In this document: one piece after another, positions 20,281 to 32,300 of the stretch
How the letters are laid out: each line of letters starts with the position of its first letter
Position numbering within the stretch: the stretch's first letter is position 1
Notes under the pieces: model-generated
The model's input: only the letters and a program-made list of their open reading frames with translations
Told to the model about the DNA's origin: nothing
Databases searched by the model: none
Source of the DNA: Sclerurus mexicanus
Taxonomy: Eukaryota > Chordata > Aves > Passeriformes > Furnariidae
Assembly: GCA_013396755.1 (NCBI GenBank)
Contig: VWZF01007235.1
Span: 191,163 to 255,162 of the forward strand
Length of the DNA stretch: 64,000 nt
Direction of reading: 5' to 3'
Made by a program: the position numbers and the translations under genes

Positions 20281-22834
20281 CCACCCCACTACCCCATTCC
20301 CAGTTACTGGGATGGGGTGTCCAAGCCCAGGGGGGCTGAGTGGTGTCTCAGCTGAGAGCCTGAGTCGCTCCCATGTGCTAGTGCAGGTCCTGAGCCCCCT
20401 GCAGAGCTCCCCTTCCTTTGATGTCCATGTCAGGAGCACCCACGACCCTCAGACAATGCCAGGGTGAAGCTCAGCAGGCTTTGAACTGCACTAAAGCGTG
20501 TGAAAATGGAATCAATCCTGCAGTCAGATGACTCAGTAATGAAGAGTCAAGTCCCCCACTGCGGTGTGACACATCTCTGATATCTTCATTGCTTTTATCT
20601 GCATGGAGGGAGCAGATTTACCCGGCTTTTCAAGCGAGACTGCAGCGAACGGGCTGGTGATTATCCCCTTGCCAGAGACATCCCGGAGGTTAATCCCTTG
20701 ATCCACCCCAGCACGTCGGGGCAGAGGGGGAGCTGCTGTCGGAGGGTTCGGTCCTGCGCTGTCAGTGGGAGCTGTGGAGCATCCTCAGCATCCTCAACTC
20801 CGCCTGTCACCCAAGTGCGAGCCCGTGGGCAGCCCCAGGGGCACCCAGTGGGTTTTGGAACTGTTTTCCAGTGGGAGTGTGGCCCTAGAGGACAGTGGGG
20901 CTCTGCAGGACATCAGAGCTGGTAATGGGGCTTCAGGCTGGGGCAGAGAGCAGAGCAGTGAGGGACTAATGCATTAGCAACATTTTAAACTTAAAACACT
21001 TGCTCTCACCCAGAACAACTCCTGTTTGGGCAGCCCCAAGACAGGCACTGGCTCAGAAGCCAGTCAGGGCACCACATCCTGGTACAAATCCTGGCTGGCA
21101 CTGGACCACTCCTATTGTTCTGCAAACCGAAAGGGGGAAAAGGAGCAAAAGGCACCTCTGGCATCAGCCCCAGCCCCCAGCAAAGGTGCTCAGGCAGCCC
21201 CAGCTCTGCACCCACCCACGGTGTGCAGTCACATTCACAGGCATCATCCCCCTCAGTGTGTCCTCGCCAAACGTGCGGCTCCGAACAGCCTGTGCTGTCC
21301 AGATCTCACGCAGGAGCTGAGGGAACAGCTGAACGTGTCTGCAAAATAATTTAGGAGCTTCTGTGCCAGGGTTATTCCCGCACACGGGGAAGGAGCAGTA
21401 AGATGGGGGGATTTGATGCCAGCCCACGTGGGTGGCATTGGTGCCTTGGGGGGAGCAGGGTCCCTGTTGGCACTGCCTGACTCTCAGGGCAGCCAGAGAT
21501 GTTGGGCTTCACCATCAGGATGAGGTACAGATCCATGGATTCTTTTTCCAGGCCTCAGGCTTGGAATTTTTGCCTCGGAAGGAGCAGTGCTGCCTTTGAA
21601 CCCTTCTCTGTGGCACTGTGGGGTCTGTGCTGTCCTGTGCTGGGCACCACGACACCACCCTGTCCTGGTAGGTGGCACATACTGGAGTGGCTGTGTCACA
21701 TCTTGTGTCAAAATGGGTGAAGTCTCCCATTAGTCGAAGCCATAGTTTCATCCCGTCCTAAAAATGAGATTTTATCAGGTTTAAGCACATAATGAGTAAC
21801 ATACAAGTCAGAACAAAGCTAATTACGAAGGACACTTGCTCTAATAACTGCTTTGGAGCCCATATGAGGATCTAATACCCGCCAAATGAAAGGCAAAGCA
21901 AGCCATTAGCTGGAAATGTCTGGTTCTTGCTCAGCCAAACACTATGAAATCATTATGTTTAATTATGGGATATCACCCTGGCATACCAGCTTACTAATTA
22001 TTTATAATGATTTCTGAATGCACATTATAATCTCCTGGACAGGGCACTGCCAGTCTCTGCAGGCGCCTGCTTATCTCAGGAGTTAAGGCTGCCTTGGTTT
22101 ATGATCCAGCAGGATCACAGGTCCCTGCTGTGCCAGGACACCACCATGGAGCAGCTTTGGCTCCCTGCAGCACATCAGGGTGCTGGCTGTGCACCCACAG
22201 CTTCCCAGAGGGTGTGGTGGGGTGTCCCTCATCCCCAGGGCCAGGGGGAGATGGGGCATGGCAGTCCTGTCCCTTCTGGACACGTGTGCCAGGGGCTGAG
22301 GAGCTGTTGCTTCTTGAGAAGTGTGTGTGTGTGTGGGAGAACAGCAGCAGACCCCCATGGACCCCAACCAGCATCCTGTGGCACCCCTGCCACTGCCCCG
22401 GGCACGTGGGGCTGGCATGGAGCCTGTTGTGGCCACATCATCCCTCCTTGGCACCCACCTGCTGCCCTCATTGCTGTGTCCGTGCAGACCCTTAAGCTTT
22501 TTGTCACCCCACACCCCAGTGGGCACTAAATCATCAAGGGGGTCCCCAGGCAGTGGTGGGGACTGTTTTCCCCAGCAGGGAGGGCTCTGGGCTGGTGGGC
22601 AGGGGGGCATCTCCGCGGTGCTGTGGATCAGAGGGGTAACAGGGACACACGACCCCCCTGGGATCACTCCTCGATGCCATGGCCACCTTGATGGCAACGC
22701 GAGCACCCACGTGTCGGCGTGATGGGTGTCCCATTAGGGCAGGAAAGGTCCTATTTGTTGTGCTGGCACCCCGGGGGTGGTGGTGGGGAACCAGGCGGGG
22801 TGGACTGGGGGTCTCTTCCCTTCAGGAAGGGCCC

Positions 22835-22880
22835 AGGTCAAGGCCAAAGTCAAGGTCAAGGCCAAGGTCAAGGGCAAACC
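22835..22880. repeat. Short tandem array of AAGGTCAAGGCC-type units
   Basis: Repeated hexamers AGGTCA, AGGCCA and AAGTCA follow one another on the plus strand, with one exact TCAAGGTCA at 22850-22858. The period is 6 and 12 bp. AGGTCA is the nuclear-receptor half-site, and TCAAGGTCA is the extended form bound by ERR and NR5A-type receptors. Confidence 0.7.
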
Positions 22881-23254
22881 TCTCCGCTGCCCCCTGGCTC
22901 CCCGCAGCCCTTCCCGGCGGGGCCGCCAGAGGGAGCCCGGAGCCCTTGAACTTTCCAGGGATGGGGCATCCTCAGCATCCCCGGGAATTCCATCCTCTCC
23001 ACCCGCACAGGGAGGAATTCCCTCCCAACATCCCACCCACCCCCGCCCTCCGGCAGTGGGAAGCCATTCCCTGTGTCAAGTCACTCCATCCCGTGGCCAA
23101 AGTCCCTCCCCGGCTCTCTTTAGGCACCCTCAGGTGTCCCTGGTGCCTTCTCTTCTCCAGGCTGGGAAGAAAGGGTATGTCCTGTAGCTGGAGTCAAACA
23201 CCTGCTGCTGGCACAGAGTGGCCTTGGAGTCCTCTGGCTGGTGCTGGTTTGGGG

Positions 23255-23618
23255 TACTGGGTTTAGTGTAGAAAAGAGGAGGCTCAGGAGGGACCTCATG
23301 GTTCTCTGCAGTGCCCTGGCAGGGGGTTGTGGTGAGATGGGGGCTGGACTCTTCTACTGTGAGGTCTCTTCTGCCTGCAGTGAGAAGAACAGAGGAAACG
23401 GCCTTAAACTGAGACAGGACAGAGTCAGGTTAGATATTAGAGAGATTTTTCACACTGTTCGAGTGGTCTGGCACCGGTGGTGGAGTCACCATCCCTGGAG
23501 GTGTGTAAGAGTGATGTGCTTTAGTGATTTAGGGGTTACAGTGACAGTGCTCAGCTGATGGTTGGGCTGGGTGATCTTAAAGGTCTCTTCACACCTCAGT
23601 GACTGTATTCGGTGACAG
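23255..23618 (+). mobile_element. CR1 LINE 3' fragment (about 360 bp)
   Basis: It is longer than most copies here. It begins AGAAAAGAGGAGGCTCAGGA, continues through GGACCTCATGGTTCTCTGCA, TTAGATATTAGAGAGATTTT, CATCCCTGGAGGTGTGTAAG and GATGGTTGGGCTGGGTGATC, and ends TTAAAGGTCTCTTCACACCT. An A-rich tract (23637-23700) follows it. Confidence 0.88.
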
Positions 23619-23636
23619 CTTTTCTATAGCCATGAA

Positions 23637-23700
23637 TTTAAAAAAAGCCAAAAAACCACAAAAAACAGACCAACAAGAACAACAAAAAGCAGGGAAAATA
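23637..23700. repeat. A-rich low-complexity tract
   Basis: A-runs interrupted by C and G (AAAAAAAGCCAAAAAACCAC and similar) follow the CR1 fragment. No coding or RNA gene signal is visible. Confidence 0.6.
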
Positions 23701-25342
23701 ATTATGAGCGCTCTCAGGATGTCTCTGTGGAGGGAGAACAAGCAGGGAATGCACAGCAGGGTCGAATAAAGAAGTGCTGCTCTCAGAGTGACTTCAGAGT
23801 GACAAGAAAGGAGGAATGAAAGCAAAGCGTGGGAGGAGAATTAAACTTTGCACAGACAGAACTCAGAGCATCTCAGTGAAATGACCTTTACCTGTGGAGC
23901 CCCGGGGAAACCCATGGGACTCAGCACTGCTGTCCCTCAGCCTTCCCTGGGGAGCCCAGCCCTGATACTGGTGGGAATTAAAACCTCCCCAAGGCAGGAA
24001 ATCCATCCACTGCCACCTGAGCACACAGCCAGCATCACTTGACACACACAGGGTTACCTAATTTACAGGATTTATGACCCCCAGCGCTTCCTGTGTGTTT
24101 TTTTACCCTATCCTATTAATCCATAATCCATTATTATAACCCTTAGGAAATGATTTATAGATTGTATCTTCAGTTTCCATCTTGGAAATGGTACTTGTCA
24201 GCAGCACAGCTGGCTCTGGAGCCTGTGGGCTGGGAGGTTGGATAGAGATGGTGTGTGCTGGCTGGAGGGAAAGGGACAGAAGGGACAGAAGGAACAGCAG
24301 GGCCACCTGCCCAGCAATTAAAATGTCCTGTGCAGCCCCAAAGCACAGATCCCCTTTCCTGCCTAAGCCAGGATGGTAGGGAATGGTCTGGCATGGAGAA
24401 GAGCGGGCAGGAGCCAGAGGCAAAGCACTAAATTCCAGTGGCCACTGGGCTAGTGGTCTGTATAAAGCAAAAATCTTGTCACTGCAGTCAGCGCTGGCAG
24501 TGTGAGCACAGCAGTGAGTGTTCTGTGCCATCAGCTGCTGAGCGTGTTATCTCCAGAATTAATGCACAATCGGCCAGGGGCACGGATTATTATAGGGAAA
24601 TTATGCAACTAAGTAGGTTGTTAACAAGTTGATTTAGAATTCATAAATGAGGGGGGGAAAGATAACAGGGCAGAGAATGGTAGGCTCAAATTAATTTAAA
24701 CTGTTTGATGAGGAATCAACGATGTAGGCAATGAGATAAAGGAGGAGGATTAAAGGGAGTTCCTATTTAAAATCAATTTGAAAAGGTGCCAGAACCCGCT
24801 CCATTGAGACTTGGTCATTGTGAGCTCTCGTCACTGCTTTCATTAGTTCCAAACTCGCTGGCTGTAATCAGTGGGTCCCAGGTGAGGGGGTGGCTGACCT
24901 CCTTCCAGGAGCTGCAGAACGGCTCCTCTGCCCCACATTGATTTGGTCACAACCTGGATCCTGTGCCCGGGGGAGGAGGGAGGCACAGCCGTGTCTGAAG
25001 AGGACCCAGCTGGTGGCTACAAGGACAAGAGGCTCCTGGAGAGGGAGGGAGGAGGATGGAGAAGAAAAAGCAGAGACAGACACCTCCAGGTGATGCGTTT
25101 GCTGCGGAGGCACAGCTGCTGCAGGAAACGGAGGAGGGAGGAAAAGGAGGCTGCAGTGCTTCAGTTCCCCACTATCATCACACGTGTTCTCATGATGGAT
25201 TTGCCTAAATGAGGCTTGGGAGAGCAGGCTGGGCACATCCAGTGACTTCTGTCCTGGCTCAGGGTGGAGAAAGCTGCTGGCCTTGTCTTCTGCTTAGTCC
25301 TTACTGAGAAAGAATATCTGTGTTTCTAAAAGTAATTTGCTA
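23701..25342. other. Intergenic, AT-rich islands and a purine-rich stretch
   Basis: AT-rich segments lie around 24050-24180 and 24560-24860. A purine-rich stretch lies at about 25030-25150. No exon or RNA gene was recognised. Confidence 0.55.
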
Positions 25343-25740
25343 AATCATCATGGAGTCCTAGAAGGGGTTGGGTTGGAAGGGGCCTTAAAGCTCATCTCAT
25401 TCCATCCCCTGCCATGGGCAGGGACACCTTCCACAGGCCAGGTGGCTCCAAGCCCTGTCCAACCTGGCCTTGGACACTTCCAGGGATGGGGCAGCCACAG
25501 CCTCTCTGGGAACCTTGTGCAAATGTTCCACCAGTCTCCCAGGGAAAAATTTCTAATGTAAATCTCTCTTCTTTTAGTTTAGAACTCCTCCCCCTTTTCC
25601 TGTCACTATGTGCCTGTGTGAAAAGTCAGCCTCCTTCTTATTTACAGTCCCCCTCAAGGCACTGGAAGGGGCTCTGAGGTCTCCCCGGAGTCTGCCCTTC
25701 TCCAGGCTGAGCAGCTCTCAGCCTGTTCCACTGGTTTCCA
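25343..25740 (-). mobile_element. CR1 LINE 3' fragment (about 400 bp)
   Basis: On the plus strand it begins GTTGGGTTGGAAGGGGCCTT, continues through CCCTGCCATGGGCAGGGACA and CCTGTCACTATGTGCCTGTG, and ends CTCCCCGGAGTCTGCCCTTC then CTCCAGGCTGAGCAGCTCTC. This is one of the longest copies in the window, still far short of a full element. Confidence 0.92.
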
Positions 25741-28700
25741 CCGGGTAAGCTTTGCCCCATCCCTCCGATGGCAGCTCCCCGTGGCACTGGCGCTGCGGGA
25801 TGTGCCATGGGGACGATGCCCGTGAGCACAGCCCAGCCCTCTCACTCCCCGTCTCAAATAAAGACCTGCTCCCAAAACCGCTTCCAAAACGGGAGACTCA
25901 CATAAAACTCAATTACCAACATTCCTGCTTTGTTTTTACTCCCGGTGACTTGTCAGTTTGGCAAACATTGGTGCTTTTAAGCATTAATCATCCAGGCTCC
26001 GTTCGTGCCGGCCGGCTCCTCACCTCGCCAGCCGGCAGGTCCGTGCCGCTTTCACTGCGTGTTTAACGTCCCAAATGATTTATCAAACACAGCACCCAAT
26101 TAAATTGCCCTTCTGTATCCATTAGCCACCGTATTGATCTTATTCTTGCTGCCTTCACCACCCGCTCCGCGTCTCGGGTTTGGCTAAATCATAAATATCA
26201 TTGGAGCTCTCCCTGAGATCCTGCCGGGCGTCACCTGAGTTTGCTCCTCTCTATCTGCCCCGAGCACTGCGGGACGTTCCCTTCCCCAACCTCAGCTGCT
26301 GGTGACAAACGGGCCGGAGGAGGTGCAGAAATACCAGATGTCTCAGCAAATCCAAATCTCTTCACCGTGGGAGGTGAAGGCTCCTGGTTGCTCCCGGGCC
26401 TGGGGACAAGGGACACGCTGGGATGTGACTACAGCTGGGCGTGGGAGTCGTGGCTGTCCGGTGCTGGAACAATGAGGTGTGACCTCAGAACATTCCCAGA
26501 CATTCCCAAGCTTCATCATTGCTGCAAAGCATGTAAATAGCTGGCTGGTTTATCTCGGTGCAGGGTTAAATGACACAAGAAAGAGAATTAAGTGACTTGC
26601 CCCAGGCAACAAAACACATTGAGGGAAGGCTGGAGATTAGAAGCCAGGTGTCCTCAGTCCCTCCCCTCCGCCCTTCCCAGAGATAAGGCACCTTCTTTAG
26701 TCTTCTTTGCCTCCACAAATCTCAGTTTAATTAGCTTTATCTCCATATACCTGCTTTATCTCCCTTCCTGCACCTCAGAGGCTGATCTCTTGCCATACCC
26801 CTGAGCTGGCTGAGCTCTTTGCAAAGACCATCCCCTTCACCCCCAGGAGAGGTAATAAATGAATGTAGCCTTTGGACTAAGGAATATTCTTCCTATTCAT
26901 CGACACATTAAAATGCTTTGCTTTGTCTCTATTCCGCACAGAAACCCTCTGAGTAGGACGACTTTCCACCAAAGCTGGGAAGTTTGTAACCCTGTGTGAT
27001 TTCATGGCTACTTGGAAATAACACATTAAGGGGGAAATCCTGTATTGTGTCAAACTGTCTGGGAGCACTGAGTCAGCAGCAAAGCTAATTAGACACTAGC
27101 AGAGTTATTCCATATTGTCCTCTGAATAGTATTAAACAAATGCTTTGCTTCGAAACTAAGCAGGAAAAACGCTGCTCAGCCTTTTCTTACAGCCACAAAC
27201 TGACTTTATGTGCTCCTGTCCTCATAGCCCAGCTTCTGGAGCCTGGAATGCTGGATGCCCACTGCATGAGGGATGTCCTGAAACCCTTCTCCATCACCCA
27301 CAGACAGTCCTGGTCACACCGTGGGACACGTGGATGTCCATGGATCTGTGCTGAACCCACGGAGACACAGCCTGATATTGGGGGACACCTCGGGGAGGGG
27401 GAGATTGGTGTCTCCTGCCCATCCTGGAGCCAGGAGAGGGCTCACACAGGAGACTCCACGGCATCGAAATTAATCACTTTATTTATGTACTTAATTAAAT
27501 TGGAGCGGTGCCATCAGGGAGTCAGCAGAAAGCGGAATGAAAGTCAGAAACGAAAGAGGAAGGTGTAAACTTGGGCAGGGCTCCCGGTGCCTGTGCTGGG
27601 TGGGCAGAGAGAGAGCCCCTCTGCCTGGAGCTGGGAAGTCTCTGTGACAGCCATCAGGAAGGCTCCTAATCTTCGGGAATCCCATCCAGAGCCTTCCAGG
27701 GGCCACTGAGTGCCTCCAGCCCTGCCCCAGCCGCCCACCCTCTCAGGGGAGGATCAGCCCAGGGCAGAGGAGACTGCTCTGACAGCAGCTCTCCCCCAGA
27801 CCTCTCACTCCTCGCAGCCTGCTGAGGGGCACGAAAAATTACCCACGCACATCCCTGTCGTTTCCACATTAATATTTTCTCACTTCAAATGCCACAGCGC
27901 ATTAATCTAATGAGAGCATTTAAACCTTCTTCCCTGCCTTGGCCCTCCAGCAGGTTTGGCACATGCTGGGTTATCACTGCGTGCCCTTCACCTTGTGGAG
28001 CACCCATGGGCACCTCCTTCCTCATGGGCAGGGGGAAAGGAAGGGCTGAAGCTTCTGAGGGGACCACTTGGGCCTTTCCCACCTCCCTCCTTGCGCCCTG
28101 GCCGGGGAGCAGAGGTGAGGTGGGGTCTCACCTGCATGCCCTGTCCTTGAGGCTGCTGGACCACTGGTTTGTGCCACGTTTCCTCTCCAGAACCAGGTTG
28201 CAAAGGCAGGGAGAGGGAGACTGTGGGTGCCTGTCAGCAGGCAAACACACACCTGCAGCCTGGGAAAGAGGGAAAGGTGGAAAAGCTGCCCCTCCGGACA
28301 CAGCATGGCACATGGGATTTGGCAGCATGTGGGGTGATGGGTTGTGGTGGGAGCAGCAGGAATTGCAGACTCCAGAGAATATCTGCGGGCCAAAGTGACA
28401 CTGGTTTCTGCTCTGGGCTAAGGAGGGAGGTCCCACACAGTGCTGGGGAGCAGGGTGGGCACTCTGTGTTTCACTGTGAGTGCCCACCCCACAGGGATGA
28501 TGTTCCCATTGCCATCCCCAGGCACAGCTTTGAGGCTTCAGGTGCCAGGAAGGTGCTCGGGTGGGAGGGTTGATACAGGGGCAAGGGGAATACATGGGCA
28601 CAAGCAGCTGCCTGGCTCTGGCAGCCCCCTGAGCCCCCCTGGCTGGGGAGCATCGCTCGGGGCATCCCTCTGGGTCTGGGCATTTCTCTCATCAGGGCAT

Positions 28701-29149
28701 CAGGTCTGAGCAGCAGGAACCTCCCCCGTGGGCACCTCTCCTTATCAGGCTGTGCCCACCTGCACAAGGCAGCCCCTGGCACTGGGAACCTGCATGCACT
28801 GCCCTGGCTTTGCATTCCCAGCACATCCCTGGCTAACGGATAACTGCGGCAGCACTGTAATTCCATAATCACTTGCAGAGAGACTGGTTCCTGCCTTCTC
28901 ATTTAAAATGTCACAGCTTGTGTTTGCTCTTTTATGCTTTGTACTTTCAATGAACTTCTTCTTCCCAGGACCCATTAGCTGGTTTAAAACTTTATAACAA
29001 TCATTAGGGAGTTGTTCATTGCTAATTGTGCAGGCAGAAATATTCCTGCCAAGCTCCAACACTGCCTCCCTCCTCCTCTGCTCATTACAGCTCCTGCCCT
29101 GACACCAGCCCTGCCTGGTAGGGGCAGCAACCCAGTCAGGGCAGGGATG
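25741..29149. other. Intergenic with several candidate conserved islands
   Basis: AT-rich, motif-dense islands lie at about 25850-26220, 26880-27130, 27465-27560 and 28850-29040. The second contains TGAGTCAGCA (27069-27078) next to CTAATTAG. The intervening DNA is GC-rich without recognisable exons. Confidence 0.55.
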
Positions 29150-29367
29150 GTGATGGGTGGATATTGGGGAAAGGTTCTTCTTGCAGGGGGTGATCAGACA
29201 CTGGGACAGGCTCTGCAGGGCAGGGGCATGACCCCAAGGCTGCCAGAGCTCAAGGGGGGGACACTCTCAGGCACATGGTGGAACTTTGGGATTGTCCTGT
29301 GTGGGGCCAGGAGTTGGACTTGATCCTTTTGGGCCCCTTCCAACTCAGGATATTCCATGACTTCGGG
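29150..29367 (+). mobile_element. CR1 LINE 3' fragment
   Basis: It contains GGATATTGGGGAAAGGTTCT, ACACTGGGACAGGCTCTGCA, CCAGAGCTCAAGGGGGGGAC, GGCCAGGAGTTGGACTTGAT and CCCTTCCAACTCAGGATATT, ending CCATGAC. It is sense to the plus strand. Confidence 0.88.
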
Positions 29368-32300
29368 CACTGCAGCACAGAGTTGCCCTGCAGAGAGTGG
29401 CCTGACCAGCAGAGAAAAGATAGTTTCCAGAGTTTCTGCCTTCCCCCAGGACTTGCCTCGCTGTAGGGCTGAAAAAGAGACATCTCAAAATTAAAAACTG
29501 CTTTTTACAATGAGAAGTATAGGCTGAATCCATAATGACTGCAGGGGGATAACGTGTTTAATCCTCCCAAGCAAGAGGGAAGATCCCTGCTAATCCACGC
29601 TCAGCCCCAGGAGGAGCTGCAGGAGGGATGTGGGGGCATTTTGGGGAGCCGCAGAGTTGCAAAGCCCTTCTCTCTCTCGAGGGGGATAAAGGCATCTTGG
29701 AGAGCCAAGGCTGAGCATCACATCCCAGGCTGGGGAGGGCAGGGTGCCAGTGCCAGCCTGGACCACACCAGATGCCCCCCTGGACACGCTGGTCAGGAAT
29801 TACTTGTGACACCAGGAGTGTATTCACCTCTTTGTCACCCTCACCCATCCTGCTTCCCCCTGCTCTTCTCTCCCTAATTTGTTTGTCCTTGGGAAAGCTC
29901 CTTGTACCAAAACTAGCTCTGTTTGCCAGCAAACAAACCCCCTTCATTAGCTGGATGCTTTCCCACTGGTGCTGCTCATCGAATGCCAAATTAAATAAGT
30001 TGTATGAACAGTGTTTGATACAGTGACAAGCTGGAGGAGCCCTCCAGTGCCCAGAGGATTAGTGTGTAATCCCTGTCCTGTACGCGGAGCAGCAGGAGAG
30101 CACAGCAGTCAATAACACACTCAGCTTTGCTGCTCGACCCCAACCTCCCTCACCGGCAAATAGATCGGGAGGTGAAGAAGTGTGTGAGGCTGGTGGCATT
30201 TGCATCCTGGCTGGCTGGTGCTAATCAGAAAGGGGGAAATACACATCTTTTAATTGGGTTATGCAATCAGATGTGATGAGAGGAAGAAACTTCTTCCTCC
30301 TGAGCAGTGATTTGTTGCTGCCTGAGTGGAAGTGTGACATACCCTGTTAGCAGATTTCTTTTCCTGTCTTAAAGCCAAACTATTTCCTCCACGTCCAAAA
30401 GCATCCCGGGTGTTCCGTGTGTGTCAGTAAGAGGCTTTTCTTTCACCAGAGACAGCAAAGATTTCAGAAATCACTGACATTTCAAGGTTTGCACTGATGG
30501 GGCCACATTCATCCACTGAAAGGGGACACAAGACACTTCTGGTGCAGATGCAGGGGGAAGTTGTGACAGAGCAGCGCTTTCTGTCCCTGTTTCTCCTCAC
30601 ACAGCCCACAGCCGTCAAAGAGAATTAATCTTCCCTGCCCATGTGCCTCCTCAGGCCCCCGGGCACTGCTGCTGGTGCCCCCCACGCCAGTGTGGGAGGT
30701 GGGTGAGCTCACTGACGAGGCTGGGATGGCTCCTCAGAGCCAGCTGTCACCAGCTGTGAGTTCCTTGGGGACATCAGCCTGGGAGTTCCTGCCTGCCCGT
30801 GCAAACCTATCAATCCAGCTCCCTGTCAAGATGACTGAAGGAGCTGAAGTGATGAAGGTCAGGTCCTCTATGGGATGCTGAGCAGTGCTCTTGCTCCACT
30901 GCCTCTGCCTGACTCTTCAACCTTCCCAGCTCCACTTCTGTTCCCATTCCCTGCTGCATCCCTGCTGCGTGCACATCAGGGGCTGGCCATGCCACCAGCC
31001 TTGGGGACAGCAGCACCAGGACAAGCTGGCGTGTTCACAGCCACACGGGTGCTTGCCCAGGTCACAGCCTGGAGGATGAGGGCAGGAGATTCCCAACTCC
31101 TGGCACAGCTGGGGGCTGGTGGCCCTTAGCAGCGAATCCGTGGTTTTCCCAAAACTTACGTACCTTTTTGAAATCCAGGTGTCACAGACCTACACACGCA
31201 GATTGAGCATCACCTGTTTTCCTCCACTGTTATTATGAGTTTTCCCCATAATTACTATGGGCTTTCCCTGTAATTATTAAGGATTTTCCCCATTATTATC
31301 CCCCTAGGCCCTGCTGGAATAGGCAGTGTAGGATCAGCTCAGTGTCCTTTACAGGGTAGTGGCCTTTTTGTCTGTTTTGCAGTGTGAAACAATGGAATAT
31401 TTTAGTCCTGTTGGTATTGTCTCAGTAATAACTCGTGCTCTTCTCATTTGCCATGATATTGTTCTAAACCACCATTGCATGATGCTGCCACTGCATGTCA
31501 CTGTTAAGACAGTGACAAAAAGGGACTGCATGAGGTTCAGCAGGGCTATGGGGGGGGCTCAGTGTCCCCCAGCAGGAGCTGCCCTGTCCCTGCCCTCGCC
31601 CCAGAGCAGTTCCCTCATCAAACCGGGTGATGCCAACCCTGCAGAGGAGGGATGGAGGGCACAGGGACGTGGCTGGTGACTCTGCCTTGGAATTCTTACA
31701 CACTGCAGACTCAGCAGATCTACAGGAAAGGAAACAGCAGAGCCCAGAAATCCTTGTCCCGAGAGGTACAGCACAGGGAACGTTTCCATCCCGCATCCCT
31801 GTAGGATGAAAACCTGTTATCCTTGCTGGAACCTTCAGGTCTAGGAGCATTTCAGATGGAATTTGGATTCTTAATGCAGGAGGGAAATGCATTCCAGGTC
31901 CACAGGGCCGGTGGCAGCAGTGCTTCCTGCCCCTATTCCCATTAAAAGCCCTCCGGAGAGCGGGATGGGGAAGGGGAAGGAAGGGATGGCACAGCAAAGG
32001 GGTTTGGTGCTGCTGCCACTCCAAAGGCATCGCAGCTCCGCCGCCTTTAAATATTTATAATTATTTTTTCTCAGCTCCTGAATTATGAAACGCTGGGTGT
32101 GTGGTTTGCTCTGCAGGAGAGGCTGAGCTGCGTTTTTTTCTGAATGAAGCCGGTGCTGTAAGGATTGCCAGGGATCAATCCTGCCCAGCGTGAGTGCTCC
32201 TCGGCTGGCCCCGAGCCCTGCAGCTGCCTGCGACCCTGTGGGTGCCACAGCTTGTTCCTCAGCTCCCGGGGCTCAGCTCCAGCTGTGACCAGCACAGCCC

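Larger units (their letters stand above)
19304..23254. other. Intergenic with AT-rich, motif-dense islands
   Basis: No coding exon was recognised. AT-rich islands with clustered TAAT/ATTA cores lie at about 19960-20180 and 21740-22050. Between them, about 20490-20720 carries an AP-1/MAF-like TGACTCAG. The islands stand out from the GC-rich surroundings and look like candidate conserved noncoding elements. A 31-bp tandem pair lies at 20219-20280 and a nuclear-receptor half-site cluster at 22835-22880. Confidence 0.55.

Noticed and set aside
22321..22336. GT dinucleotide run
   Set aside because: It is only about seven units and too short to matter as a microsatellite or Z-DNA element.
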